Assembly: GCF_003259255.1 (NCBI RefSeq)
Contig: NZ_QGOL01000002.1
Coordinates: 124,001 to 188,000 of the forward strand
Source: Algoriphagus litoralis
GTDB lineage: Bacteria; Bacteroidota; Bacteroidia; Cytophagales; Cyclobacteriaceae
Direction: 5' to 3'
DNA: 64,000 bases
Shown in pieces: positions 10,501-18,471 of this stretch. Made by a program: the position numbers and the translations under genes. The notes below the pieces were generated by a model. That model was not told where the DNA came from, did no database searches, and saw nothing but the letters and a program-made list of their open reading frames with translations. How positions within the stretch are numbered: the stretch's first letter is position 1; each line of letters opens with the position of its first letter.

Positions 10501-12286
10501 GACCATCCCAATTACTTCCAGTCCGACCCCTGATGCAAATGGCCATATCTTTGAAATTAGTGCAACTGGTACATTAACGGTCACAGGTCTAAACTCTACA
10601 AATTCTCCGGCCACTTATTATGCCAGCGCATCGGGAACAGATGTTTGCCCAGGTTTTGTGGCTTCTCCAAAAGTAGAAATCAACAGATTGCCAGCACTCA
10701 CTGCCTCCGTACAAAATGAAATATGCTTTGGAGAACAAGGACAGATTACGCTGACAGGAAGTGCCGGCAACGGTGTTTTCGCTTACTCTCTAAATGGGAC
10801 AGATTGGTCGTCTTCCAACGTTTTCAGCGTTTCTCCAGGTGTCTATACAGGATATGTTAGAAGTGGGGCAGACTGCATTGCAGAGCTACAAGGAATCACA
10901 GTAGTAGGCCCTTCAGGTCCAATTTCGACCTCAACTCCTCTCTCAGTGGATCCTGTTTGTAACCAGCCCAATGGTAGTATCGCTTTCGAGATTACCGGAG
11001 GATATGGAAGCTACACCGTAATTACAGAGCGAAATGGTCAGGTATTTGCCACAGAGGCTTTGTCTACGGGTACTTTTGAAATCCAAAACCTTCCGGAGGG
11101 AAATTACACCTTTACCGTTCAGGATCAGAATCCCGACGGGGTCAACTGTGAATTTGAAGTGGCAGGGGTCATCCAATTGATCAATCAGCCTACGCCGCTG
11201 GAAGCACAAGATGTGACCATCTGTGAAGGTGAAACTGCGACAGTGATCCCATCAACAAGTCAAACAGGCATAACTCCGATCTTCACATGGTATCAAAATG
11301 CGAATGGAACCGGCCAGATCAATTCTGGAACAGCATCGGGCATTACCTATCAGATTTCCGCTGCTGGAGAATTAAGCATTACCGGACTTCCCGGAAGAGC
11401 CCAGCCCTATACCTATTATGTCAAGATTTCGGGCGCTGGAGTTTGTGAACCTCCACTAGTACCAGTGGATGTACTAGTCTATGATATTCCAAATCTAAGA
11501 GTCTCCAATCCATCGATTGTATGTGATCCAAATGGCACGGTAGATTTGACAGAGTTTATTGAAGGATTTAATGCGCAGATATATGATTATCAAATCCTAA
11601 ACCCTAGTGGTGGAGTTATGAGATTGGATGAAATAGACGCGGTAAGTCAGAATGGAAGCTATCAGGTAGCCAGCAGCTTAAAAGGATCCAATTGCTGGTC
11701 TCCTAATCAAAGAATCCAGGTTATCATTTCGGATACTGAGCTGATCCCTGAATTTAACTATGAAGTGGACCTCGGTGGTGGTACTGTTTTAGAAAATGCC
11801 GAAGTCCAGATTCAGGAGCCCGTTCAATTTTTGGATGTGTCTTCTGGCAAGATCATCATTTGGAATTGGGATTTTGGAGATGGCAGCAGCAGTTCGGAAC
11901 AAAATCCAACCCATGAATATCAATCCAAGGGGATATATACAGTTACACTGACTACCATCGATGAATTTGGTTGTGTGGATACGTTTGAGCGGGTATTGCA
12001 GGTATTTGACGATTATGTAATTCTAGTTCCCAATGCATTTACACCTCAGGGAGTGAAGAACCAATTCTTCAAACCACAATACCGTGGTATCGCATCGATG
12101 GAATTCTTTGTATTCAATACTTGGGGAGAATTGATTTTCGAATCAAATACCCTCGAAACAATTGGATGGGACGGAACTTTGAAAGGAAAAAATGCTCCAA
12201 ATGGAAATTATGTTTACAAAGCGATTTTCATGACAAGGTCTGGTATAAAAGTTGAGAAGTCTGGAGTATTCTTACTAATAAGATAA
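4520..12286 (+). CDS. Giant T9SS-secreted adhesin: lectin-like head, Ig/SprB super-repeats, PKD, type-B sorting domain
   Basis: A 2588-residue exported surface protein. Signal peptide about 1-27 (FLLFILLILGFLGSNVDAQ). Residues about 30-370 resemble an L-type lectin sandwich (GDGLSFFLFDG, GGLGGSLGYS, GIGLDEVGNWG). About 370-530 is a cadherin-like/Big-type stretch ending YNVIDNYGL. From about 629 (nt 6404) six super-modules of 262-267 residues follow, each an Ig-like unit opening with a CxGE motif (such as VCEGETVLLIP) plus two SprB-type repeats; a seventh half-module precedes a PKD domain (WNWDFGDGSSSSEQNPTHEY). The C-terminus, VPNAFTPQG to the end, is the gliding-motility-type (CHU_C) sorting domain recognised by T9SS. 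A PorP/SprF-like gene starts at the next base after the stop, the usual partner arrangement. Ligand unknown; the lectin-like head suggests glycan binding. Confidence 0.93.
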   Translation: MTTRNKGKSFLLFILLILGFLGSNVDAQVVIPRDGFPYCEPFTNSTTRANTVFDGDPTSAFLTSGSVDPSGDGVLRLTNNDADQRGYVFVDLPFSSAYGIKTSFEYFAYAPWDMIQGPGDGLSFFLFDGNINAATFEIGGLGGSLGYSPLRYSGGNFGGGYGLRGAYMGIGLDEVGNWGNQYEGKYGGFANPFQYGSGLSPAFFPRYPNSIAIRGPVRAADTVRDNGMTGNYTGFPATFPDPPTYDSYQFIDGKILNNDPSDGSPFDVLNPQFFLPSNQRFTVGAQGRVVNCAQVGYRKVFIDLRPIGNGNYTISMDMLVRTATGLQQVQIFNNVPYPYTAPQNLKVGFAAATGAAKRSIHEIRNVTVEVSSIDPILAPNPPNLDETVCIDQDLTFDFNVSLPAQNQFIRCLQLYQTNPGPPNNNPNPNGDPFVNGNPNCGLSGVCEEKCKPENKTITVPGVGTFESILEDLTDGNFNQERNEAKIKFTPVSGFFGTHTIFYNVIDNYGLTSEPRTLTVTVNPFPKIDSSGAIIGPTCDGQSDGSISNIVISDLIPGYTFSWRDQGGNLIPSSNYTVTETIVGGYTQATIGVNNVNLGVYSLQVNNPATNSACDDTFVFDITNERGTPVEVVLDDQEVCEGTPVIFEPQLEDPTDANNPTFLWWKNINKSPGSQITNGLTEGGVTYSIAAGVLTITGLPQSATPYEYFVEVAADPSQNLCATPAGQLKRVQVLVLPPLNISLNVSDDLCRQAAGSVTVNATGGFPTKTYSLDGINFTSSNVFNGLLPGNYSVYVNAGSNCIGQQDFTIQGPASELTIALLSQTNPSCGLENGIVTFSVAGGTPGYTFTLDGGPITANLSGNIYTITGLSEAPTHSIEVIDANNCSAVVTTPAFNAIPIPTFDASDEIICPGETAILSAQIINQSNASNLQFTWTDGAGNPLVNGNGITYSANTSTGELQITGLAESATPYQFNLLVTGTNLCNSNPLPATVTVNPTPKINPATVIPVSCFGESTGTITLNPTDPAQATNYEYSIDGGTSFQASPVFNNLGANTYDFIIRNSVTGCFSNLNGVVVSQPAELILTLDQFIQAACGVPNGQIEVSFSGGSPGYSLELVLNGAVIQTNTSPSSPTVYTDLAPGDYQIRITDNQSCVKTVNQTLINDVGIPITVDQMVDELCFGDQAQITPTITTSGTPVLKWYKDAAGTDEIISSPTPDANGHTFTINPSTQELTVSGLDAGDYTYYLVSTGPGYCPNPPFEAKIKVLDPINSTLTITNEICFGAADGSITINATGSDGNYEYSLDGGPFVSSNVFMNLAPKTYTIDIRSTGGNNCTYQTTAVVAGPSSPITINSPDILRSSCDLANGSIENLTISGGWGNYSVEWRRGSLTGPVIQGDANGAENLLPDTYYILITDDLGCEVNFNFTLEEMPDPVYVVAPTEVCAGETVVLTPVNTVAGSAASDLKWYTDASKTTEIVSGPDPINPAINYSIDSDGELIITGLAGNVSPYSYYLEVVCTNALVEVEALVKIIPNLTIETSPEICFGAGDGKIRITSGGISTFEYSVDGAGVISQADLEAMSFAPKVYSIDVSNAGQCLQTYQVEVLGPPSAISINSPDVVRSSCGLSNGSIENLTISGGWGNYSVEWRKGSISGSIVPGDASGAQNLSPDTYFILISDGEGCEESFSFLVEEQPRPEFQIAPVEVCEGETVLLIPTNIISGSSSSELKWYKDANRAQEITSGVDPTNSAISYGIDSNGQLSITGLPGAVNPYTYYLYVVCTDELESVTALVRIVPKPVFESTPVKCFGANDGEIRVTTGGLASFSYAINGANPITEAQLESLQFAPGTYSIEVDNGGFCTTTFSVEVLGPNAQLAVSPLTQIDPGCGADIGIIRAQITGGWAPYTVNLFQNGSSINSQTVSGPNYEIGNLAPGTYYLDITDSEGCAITSNTVTLVYGPSQILVDDLEICEGEQAVFVPTINPAAAGVVFEWFKDPALTIPITSSPTPDANGHIFEISATGTLTVTGLNSTNSPATYYASASGTDVCPGFVASPKVEINRLPALTASVQNEICFGEQGQITLTGSAGNGVFAYSLNGTDWSSSNVFSVSPGVYTGYVRSGADCIAELQGITVVGPSGPISTSTPLSVDPVCNQPNGSIAFEITGGYGSYTVITERNGQVFATEALSTGTFEIQNLPEGNYTFTVQDQNPDGVNCEFEVAGVIQLINQPTPLEAQDVTICEGETATVIPSTSQTGITPIFTWYQNANGTGQINSGTASGITYQISAAGELSITGLPGRAQPYTYYVKISGAGVCEPPLVPVDVLVYDIPNLRVSNPSIVCDPNGTVDLTEFIEGFNAQIYDYQILNPSGGVMRLDEIDAVSQNGSYQVASSLKGSNCWSPNQRIQVIISDTELIPEFNYEVDLGGGTVLENAEVQIQEPVQFLDVSSGKIIIWNWDFGDGSSSSEQNPTHEYQSKGIYTVTLTTIDEFGCVDTFERVLQVFDDYVILVPNAFTPQGVKNQFFKPQYRGIASMEFFVFNTWGELIFESNTLETIGWDGTLKGKNAPNGNYVYKAIFMTRSGIKVEKSGVFLLIR
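6404..11190 (+). repeat. Six tandem ~795-bp super-repeats inside the adhesin gene
   Basis: Equivalent positions in successive modules (the start of the second SprB-type unit) fall at 6962, 7757, 8558, 9344, 10130 and 10922, giving periods of 795, 801, 786, 786 and 792 bp, all multiples of three. Each module encodes one Ig-like unit and two SprB-like units. Modules 3 and 4 share a nearly identical unit with the string NGSIENLTISGGWGNYSVEW. A seventh, shorter unit follows at about 11191-11500. Confidence 0.85.
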
Positions 12287-13321
12287 GTGCTAAATCGCCT
12301 AAGACATATTCTCTTTTTTTTCTTTTTGACAATAGGACTTGTTAAGGCCCAAGACGTTCAGTACTCCCAATTCTACGCTGCTCCGCTGTATTTAAACCCA
12401 GCCTTGACTGGCGCTTCGGAACTCACTCGTGTCGGAGTCAATTACCGAAATCAATGGCCTGGGCTAGACCATAGTTTCAATTCTTACTCAGCCTATATTG
12501 ATCATTACATTTTTGACTACAATAGCGGCATCGGTCTCATTTTCAATGGCAATCAAGAAACCTTAGCCAATCTATCGACAAATGAAATCGGACTAAGCTA
12601 TTCCTATCGCCTCAGACTTAGTGAAAAGTTTTTTTTCCGGATCGGGGCTCAAGCAAGCTACATGCAGCGGGACGCCTTCTTTTCTGACTTGGTCTTTGGC
12701 TCCATGATCGATATTGTCAATGGAACAGTCGGTGGGATCACGGATGAGCTCAATGGAGTTCCATTGGACAGCCGGTATTCTTTTGTGGATTATGCTGTCG
12801 GAGGGATGTTTTACAATGACAAATTTTGGCTGGGTGCTTCAGCCCATCACCTTACCGAGCCCAACATCTCCTTTGTAGATGATCAGACTAGTGTATTACC
12901 CATGAAGTTGTCCCTACAAGGAGGATACAAAATAAATCTCTCCCCTGGGGGAAGGGATTACTTTACCCATGACTATCAGGAGCGATCCGTTTCATTTGCA
13001 TTTAATTACAAGGAACAGGAGCCATTCAGCCAACTAGACGTTGGGGCGCAATTGTTTCTCCAGCCTTTGGTTTTAGGACTGTGGTATCGTGGACTTCCAA
13101 TTAAAAACAGCCTGCCTAACAATGAGGCTTTTATCGGACTGATCGGCGTGGCGCTGGATTCGGGACTGGATATCGGATATTCCTATGATGTTACTACCTC
13201 CAAACTGGGTCAGCGAAATAGTGGAGGGGCACATGAAATTTCTATTCGCTACACTTTTTTATGGGGAGATCCTCGATCTCGAAATCAGCGATCTCGAATA
13301 ATTCCTTGCTTTAGATACTGA
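12287..13321 (+). CDS. PorP/SprF-family T9SS-associated outer-membrane protein
   Basis: A 344-residue member of the PorP/SprF family, beta-barrel-like outer-membrane proteins coupled to T9SS substrates carrying type-B sorting domains. Seen: signal peptide MLNRLRHILFFFFLTIGLVKAQ, then the family hallmark DVQYSQFYAAPLYLNPALTG and GVNYRNQWPGL, AHHLTEPN in the middle, and a C-terminal ISIRYTFLWG strand. The start is the GTG touching the adhesin stop codon (TAAGTG), so translation is coupled and the two proteins are probably made together; SprF is known to be needed for SprB secretion in Flavobacterium. A close paralogue lies at 15782-16822. This copy ends in a basic tail rich in RSRNQ. Confidence 0.92.
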   Translation: MLNRLRHILFFFFLTIGLVKAQDVQYSQFYAAPLYLNPALTGASELTRVGVNYRNQWPGLDHSFNSYSAYIDHYIFDYNSGIGLIFNGNQETLANLSTNEIGLSYSYRLRLSEKFFFRIGAQASYMQRDAFFSDLVFGSMIDIVNGTVGGITDELNGVPLDSRYSFVDYAVGGMFYNDKFWLGASAHHLTEPNISFVDDQTSVLPMKLSLQGGYKINLSPGGRDYFTHDYQERSVSFAFNYKEQEPFSQLDVGAQLFLQPLVLGLWYRGLPIKNSLPNNEAFIGLIGVALDSGLDIGYSYDVTTSKLGQRNSGGAHEISIRYTFLWGDPRSRNQRSRIIPCFRY

Positions 13322-13693
13322 TTTTCAGAAGAAAATCCACGGGAACGAAAAAAAATTAAAAATATTTCAAATTTTTTTTGGTCTGAATTTACAGGCCATT
13401 TTTCATTTCACATCCTTAAAAAAGCATCACCTTATCAGTTTTTTTGACTATATGAAATTATAAAGAAAACTTATATTATTCTAAGTCCACTTTTTCAAAT
13501 TCATCGTATTTCGATCACTTGGAAAATAGAATTTTTACGCTCTATTTTCATTAAATCAGCTCGATTAAAGAATATCATTTTGCTGTATACGACATACAAA
13601 AAATATTATTCTTAAAAACGAACTGCACAAAAAGGTTTTTGTAAGACAAAAATCCAATGTTGAAAATGCTGATTTCTGTGATGAAGTACAAAA
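13322..13693. other. 372-bp AT-rich intergenic region between the two adhesin cassettes
   Basis: No gene or RNA is recognisable. Around 13350-13379 an A-run and a T-run could pair into an AT-only hairpin, a weak candidate terminator for the first cassette. The rest is AT-rich and must hold the promoter of the second cassette if that is transcribed separately, but no TAnnTTTG element with correctly spaced TTTG is convincing. Confidence 0.5.
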
Positions 13694-15778
13694 ATGAAAG
13701 GGTTAAATAAAATATCAGGCGCAAAGATTCTCCTACTGATCTTCAGTATGACAATCCATTATACTGCCTGGTCCCAATTTTCCTTTTCTCTACCGAGCCA
13801 CGAAAATGACCGAGTGCAGAGTTACAGCACAATCCAAGTAAATGTCAGTGGCAAATTAGCCCTGTGTTCGCATACCGAAAGAGGCAGCATCAATCTTGAT
13901 GTCACCGGAGGAAAAGCTCCATATACCTTCAAGTGGAACACAAACGAAACAAGCCAAAACAGAACCAACCTTTATGCAGGTACCTATACCGTATGGATCA
14001 CAGATGCAGAAGGTCTGCAGTATGTGGAGCGGATCGTAATCCAACCCCCATTTCCACTGATTCTGGATCCTGTAGAAAAAAAGGACGCTTCCTGTAGCTC
14101 CGGGAATGATGGTTCGGCAAAAATCAATGTAAAAATCGGCCGCAATGACTATGAGCAAAATAGTCCTCCATACAAAATCATCTGGAGCAATGGCCTTGAG
14201 GATGTTTGGGAAGCTGACAATTTAGCTCCTGGAACTTACACGGTGGTCGTCTCAGATAAGTATGCCTGTGAGGTAAGTGTTTCATTCGATATTAAAGCCG
14301 CAGCGGAAGGAATCCAAGTAACTTCCAACACACAGGATCCAACTTGCAATAATCCAAATTCAGGAACTATTCTCCTGAATGTAACCGGAGGTGAAGCACC
14401 ATATACCTACCAATGGAGCAATGGCGCTAGTTCAAAAGATCTAACCAACCTACCTGCTGGTGAATATCAGGTACAGGTCAAGGACAGCAAAGGCTGCAGT
14501 TTCCAGGCTGCATACAAGCTAGCTGGCCCTATCGAGTTTACAGCTGAATCTCAAGTCAGTCAACCCACCTGTCAAGGATCTGCTACGGGTGAGATTGAAA
14601 TCCTTCCGCAAGGAGGCAAAGCGCCCTTCACGTACCTATGGAGCAATGGTCAAACTGCTTCCAGTGTCAAAAATTTAGCGGAAGGAAGCTATAGCGTGAG
14701 GATTACCGACGCCTCCGGATGCTCAGTAGAACAACAATTCGCCTTGACCAATCAGTCTAGCTTGACCTTGGAAGTCTTGGAAAATACCCCAGTCTCCTGC
14801 TCAGGACAAGCAGATGGGGCGGTTTCAGTCAAAGTTGCAGGCACTTATGAACCGTACAAATTGACTTGGTCCGATGGAGTAGAAGATCAGACTGATAGAA
14901 ATGATCTCCAAGCAGGGACGCATGCTGTTTCCGTGACGGATAACTCAGGATGTACGGCTACCATTTCTATATTGGTAGAAGAAACATCCAAAATACAGGC
15001 GAGAATTGAAACTGCCTTGGATGTGGACTGTGCAGCAGGCAAAGCTACAGGAGTAGCTTGGGTATCCATCCAAGGAGGAAAAGAACCCTATACTATCACC
15101 TGGAATACCAGCACCGCAAATTCAAGAGAAATCACCTTTACCAACGCTGGAATTCTGAAGGCAACTGTCACAGATGCCCTTGGCTGTACAGTGGAAACTG
15201 AAGCAAGAGTAGATTTTCCTAATCAAAATACGCAAGGTTCCCGATTGGACTTCCAGTACCGCAAGCTAGTTATCACCTCAGAACCTGAAGTAATGGTCGA
15301 GGAGGAGATTCTTTTCGAGAGCGAAATAGCCCCTGAATTTATCGCCTGGGAATGGGAATTCGGCGATGGAAATAAATCCACAGAAAAAGACCCAATTCAC
15401 ATCTTTTCAAAAGCAGGAGAATACGAAGTCAAACTGATTGGATATGACCTCTTTGGCTGCTCAATGATAGAAACCAATAGCGTACAAGTCACCTCACCCA
15501 CAGATTTATTGGTCATCCCTAATGCCTTTACACCAAATGGGGACGGACTCAATGACACCTTTATCCCCAAAATCAGAGCTTTCTCCACCTTCCAAATGGA
15601 AATCTTCAACACCTGGGGAGAAAAGCTCTTCATCACCAACAGTCTTGAAAGCAAAGGTTGGGATGGAACCTACAAAGGTCAACTGGCTCCTGCCGGCAAT
15701 TACATGTATCGAATTACCCTCACCACATCGGACGGACAAGTGGTCAATCGTACCGGTGGCATCACCCTAATTAGATAG
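13694..15778 (+). CDS. T9SS-secreted adhesin with SprB repeats, PKD and type-B sorting domain
   Basis: A 694-residue exported protein, a smaller relative of the giant adhesin. Signal peptide about 1-27 (ILLLIFSMTIHYTAWSQ). About six SprB-type repeats (40-520) each have the pattern C...GxxxxxVxGGxxPYxxxWSNG...LxxGxYxVxVTDxxGC, for example GGEAPYTYQWSNG and GGKAPFTYLWSNG. A PKD domain follows (about 535-605, WEWEFGDGNKSTEKDPIHIF), then VIPNAFTPNGDGLNDTF to the end, a textbook CHU_C T9SS sorting domain. No lectin head is present. The gene is followed after 3 bp by its own PorP/SprF-like partner. SprB-repeat proteins are mobile adhesins in gliding Flavobacteria; whether this organism glides cannot be told here. 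Confidence 0.94.
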   Translation: MKGLNKISGAKILLLIFSMTIHYTAWSQFSFSLPSHENDRVQSYSTIQVNVSGKLALCSHTERGSINLDVTGGKAPYTFKWNTNETSQNRTNLYAGTYTVWITDAEGLQYVERIVIQPPFPLILDPVEKKDASCSSGNDGSAKINVKIGRNDYEQNSPPYKIIWSNGLEDVWEADNLAPGTYTVVVSDKYACEVSVSFDIKAAAEGIQVTSNTQDPTCNNPNSGTILLNVTGGEAPYTYQWSNGASSKDLTNLPAGEYQVQVKDSKGCSFQAAYKLAGPIEFTAESQVSQPTCQGSATGEIEILPQGGKAPFTYLWSNGQTASSVKNLAEGSYSVRITDASGCSVEQQFALTNQSSLTLEVLENTPVSCSGQADGAVSVKVAGTYEPYKLTWSDGVEDQTDRNDLQAGTHAVSVTDNSGCTATISILVEETSKIQARIETALDVDCAAGKATGVAWVSIQGGKEPYTITWNTSTANSREITFTNAGILKATVTDALGCTVETEARVDFPNQNTQGSRLDFQYRKLVITSEPEVMVEEEILFESEIAPEFIAWEWEFGDGNKSTEKDPIHIFSKAGEYEVKLIGYDLFGCSMIETNSVQVTSPTDLLVIPNAFTPNGDGLNDTFIPKIRAFSTFQMEIFNTWGEKLFITNSLESKGWDGTYKGQLAPAGNYMYRITLTTSDGQVVNRTGGITLIR

Positions 15779-15781
15779 GTT

Positions 15782-16822
15782 ATGAGAAAGTCTTTTGCGC
15801 TTATCACCCTCACGTTTATCGCCTTGTGTTGCACATACCTGAGTCTCAGTGCTCAGGATGTTCAATACTCCCAGTTTTATGCCAATCCACTTTACCTCAA
15901 TCCCGCAATGACAGGATCCAGTGAGATGACTCGGATAGGAGTAAATTACCGAAACCAATGGCCAGGTCTGGATCAGTCCTTCACATCTTATTCAGCGCAT
16001 TTGGACCACTACCTGTTCAATGTCAATAGCGGAATCGGGGTGATCTTCAACCGCTCTGAGCACAGCATGGCTAACCTAAGCGTGACAGAAATCGGTGCAA
16101 CTTACTCCTATCGGGCACGACTTGGTTTCCGGTCTTTTTTGAGATTTGGAGGTCAGGTAAGCTACATGGAGCGAGACGCTTACTTTGGCAACTTGGTCTT
16201 CGGTAGTCAGATCGATGATCAAACTGGCGTGATTGGGGATTTTTCCGGTGAAAACCTCGGTGCGGATGTCAATCACCAATTTGTAGATTACAGTCTCGGC
16301 ATGATGTTCAATAATGAAAATGCGTGGTTTGGCATCTCTGCACATCACATCACCCAGCCCAACATGTCTTTTGTGGATGGGCAAATCAGCGAATTGCCGG
16401 TAAAACTCTCCGCACATGGTGGATACAGGATTGACCTTTCTGGAGGCTCTTCCCAAAATTTCATGAATAACAGAAGCGGCACCAAAGACCTGACTTTGGC
16501 ATTCAACTACAAAAACCAAGGTCCTTTTTCCCAGTTGGATTTAGGTGCCCAGGTGAATATTCAGCCTTTGGTGCTCGGCATTTGGTACCGTGGAATCCCC
16601 GTATCCGAGGTTACGCAGACTAATCACGAGGCAGTCATAGCCCTTGTGGGTATTTCTCTTGGAAATGGCCTCGATGTAGGATATAGTCACGATTTCACCA
16701 TTTCTTCTCTTGGAAATGGAAATACAGGAGGCGCCAATGAGATATCCATCCGCTATAGCTTCCTTGCAGGATCAGCCAAAGGGGCAGGCAGAAAATCGTC
16801 CATGCCTTGTTTTAAATATTGA
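15782..16822 (+). CDS. PorP/SprF-family T9SS-associated outer-membrane protein (second copy)
   Basis: A 346-residue paralogue of the protein at 12287-13321, with the same hallmark DVQYSQFYANPLYLNPAMTG, GVNYRNQWPGL, SAHHITQPNMSFVDG and a C-terminal ISIRYSFL strand. Signal peptide MRKSFALITLTFIALCCTYLSLSAQ-type, about 25 residues. By eye the two copies share more than half of their residues, which argues for duplication of an adhesin-partner cassette. It lies 3 bp after the second adhesin and very probably serves that protein's export or anchoring. A hairpin terminator follows at 16847-16878. Confidence 0.93.
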   Translation: MRKSFALITLTFIALCCTYLSLSAQDVQYSQFYANPLYLNPAMTGSSEMTRIGVNYRNQWPGLDQSFTSYSAHLDHYLFNVNSGIGVIFNRSEHSMANLSVTEIGATYSYRARLGFRSFLRFGGQVSYMERDAYFGNLVFGSQIDDQTGVIGDFSGENLGADVNHQFVDYSLGMMFNNENAWFGISAHHITQPNMSFVDGQISELPVKLSAHGGYRIDLSGGSSQNFMNNRSGTKDLTLAFNYKNQGPFSQLDLGAQVNIQPLVLGIWYRGIPVSEVTQTNHEAVIALVGISLGNGLDVGYSHDFTISSLGNGNTGGANEISIRYSFLAGSAKGAGRKSSMPCFKY

Positions 16823-16846
16823 GTATTTCATAAACAATGGGTTTCC

Positions 16847-16878
16847 AAAAGGGCTTTACACTAGTAAAGTCCTTTTTT
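16847..16878 (+). terminator. Terminator of the second adhesin cassette, abutting the photolyase start
   Basis: AAAAGGGCTTTAC (16847-16859) pairs with GTAAAGTCCTTTT (16864-16876) over a 4-base loop with one G-T wobble, followed by a T-run ending at 16878. The photolyase ATG is at 16880, so the terminator occupies the whole position where a leader would be expected. Confidence 0.85.
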
Positions 16879-16879
16879 T

Positions 16880-18409
16880 ATGGCCAAAACCTTACGATTG
16901 ATTCTCGGAGATCAGCTCAATACGCAGCATTCTTGGTTCCAAAAAGTCGATCCCACCGTTACATATCTTCTGATGGAAATGCGCCAAGAGACAGACTATG
17001 TCGCCCATCATATTCAGAAGGTCATTGGGTTTTTCCTAGCCATGCGCAATTTTTCTGAAGATCTGAAAACTGCCGGACACAGGGTACTTTTCTACACATT
17101 GGACCATTCGGAGAATTGCCAAAATCTGAGTGATCAGATAGATTTCTTGATTTCAAAAGAAAACTTCGAACGCTTCGAATACCTGCTTCCAGATGAATAT
17201 CGTTTAGACAGATTGTTGAAGGATATTTGTGATAAACTTCCCATTCCATCTTCATCTTCAGATTCAGCGCATTTTTTGACTTCCCGGGAGTTTTTGAAAG
17301 ATTTTTTCAAAGGAAAAAAAACCTACCTGATGGAGATCTTTTACCGTGAAATGCGGAAAAAATACAACATCCTCATGGATGGAAAAGAACCACTCACCGG
17401 ACAATGGAACTATGATCATGACAATCGTGGAGCACTGAAGGATAAAAAAATTCTCAAAAAAGCGCACATCCATCCCAAAGAGGTAAGTGATCTGGTGAAT
17501 CTACTCGAAAAATCAGGTGTAAAAACCATTGGGAGCATAGATGCTGAAAAATTTCCCTGGCCCACATCCCGGAAGGAGAGTTTGGAAATTCTGGACTATT
17601 TCTGCAAAAATCTGTTGACTCACTTTGGTACTTACCAAGATGCACTGACTACTTGGGACCCGTATCTTTTCCATTCCCGCCTGAGTTTTTCGATGAATAC
17701 AAAAATGATCTCTCCTCTGGAAGTCGTCCAAACTGTGGAAAAATACTGGTATCAGCATCAGGATCAGATATCCATAGCACAAGTGGAAGGTTTCATCCGG
17801 CAGATCATCGGCTGGAGGGAATACATGCGAGGCATCTATTGGGCGCGGATGCCGGAGTTTGGTGAGCTCAACTTTTTTGGTCACAATCGATCGCTTCCGG
17901 ATTGGTTTTGGACTGGGAAGACCAAAATGAACTGCCTTAGCCAAGCCATAGGACAATCACTAGGCCATGCCTATGCACATCACATTCAGCGCTTGATGGT
18001 TACCGGTAACTTTGCCCTCCTGGCAGGAATCCACCCCGACGAGGTCGATCAGTGGTACCTCGGGATTTATATCGATGCAATCGAATGGGTGGAAATCACC
18101 AACACACGAGGCATGAGCCAATTTGCTGATGGAGGCATCGTAGGCACCAAACCTTATGTTTCTTCAGCCAATTACATCAAGAAACAGGGAAATTATTGCG
18201 ACAAATGTGCCTACGATTCCAATAAAAAAACCGGTCACGGTGCCTGTCCTTTCAACAGTCTGTATTGGCACTTTTACGACCGCCATCGTGACAAACTGGA
18301 GAAAAATCCTCGAATTGGAATGGCTTACCGAACTTGGGATAAAATGAAAAACAAGGAGGAACTCCTCAACCAAGCTGAATCATATTTGGAGCGAATAAAC
18401 GACCTGTAA
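16880..18409 (+). CDS. Fe-S cluster photolyase (FeS-BCP/PhrB-type cryptochrome-photolyase)
   Basis: A 509-residue FAD enzyme of the iron-sulfur bacterial cryptochrome/photolyase class, known members of which (PhrB of Agrobacterium) repair (6-4) photoproducts with blue light. Length matches that class (about 505-510). Seen: N-terminal alpha/beta antenna domain beginning TLRLILGDQLN, a helical FAD-binding region with RQIIGWREYMRGIYW, HAYAHHIQRLMVTGNFALL and GIYIDAIEWVEITNTRGMSQ, and four Cys (C352, C440, C443, C456) with the same spacing as the PhrB cluster ligands. The ATG at 16880 starts directly at the first beta-strand. It stands alone in orientation; the neighbour downstream converges. Chromophores other than FAD cannot be assigned by eye. 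Confidence 0.93.
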   Translation: MAKTLRLILGDQLNTQHSWFQKVDPTVTYLLMEMRQETDYVAHHIQKVIGFFLAMRNFSEDLKTAGHRVLFYTLDHSENCQNLSDQIDFLISKENFERFEYLLPDEYRLDRLLKDICDKLPIPSSSSDSAHFLTSREFLKDFFKGKKTYLMEIFYREMRKKYNILMDGKEPLTGQWNYDHDNRGALKDKKILKKAHIHPKEVSDLVNLLEKSGVKTIGSIDAEKFPWPTSRKESLEILDYFCKNLLTHFGTYQDALTTWDPYLFHSRLSFSMNTKMISPLEVVQTVEKYWYQHQDQISIAQVEGFIRQIIGWREYMRGIYWARMPEFGELNFFGHNRSLPDWFWTGKTKMNCLSQAIGQSLGHAYAHHIQRLMVTGNFALLAGIHPDEVDQWYLGIYIDAIEWVEITNTRGMSQFADGGIVGTKPYVSSANYIKKQGNYCDKCAYDSNKKTGHGACPFNSLYWHFYDRHRDKLEKNPRIGMAYRTWDKMKNKEELLNQAESYLERINDL

Positions 18410-18471
18410 AACGCTATGCTTTGAATAATTCCATTTTAAAATTCTACAGGCAACCAAGGTTTAGTTAACCA

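Noticed and set aside
6404..11190. The repeat array in the adhesin as CRISPR or transposon-like DNA
   Set aside because: All periods are multiples of three and the frame stays open, so it is protein-domain repetition.
16076..16519. A 147-codon minus-strand frame within the second PorP/SprF gene
   Set aside because: Shadow of a clearly coding plus-strand gene; no independent features.
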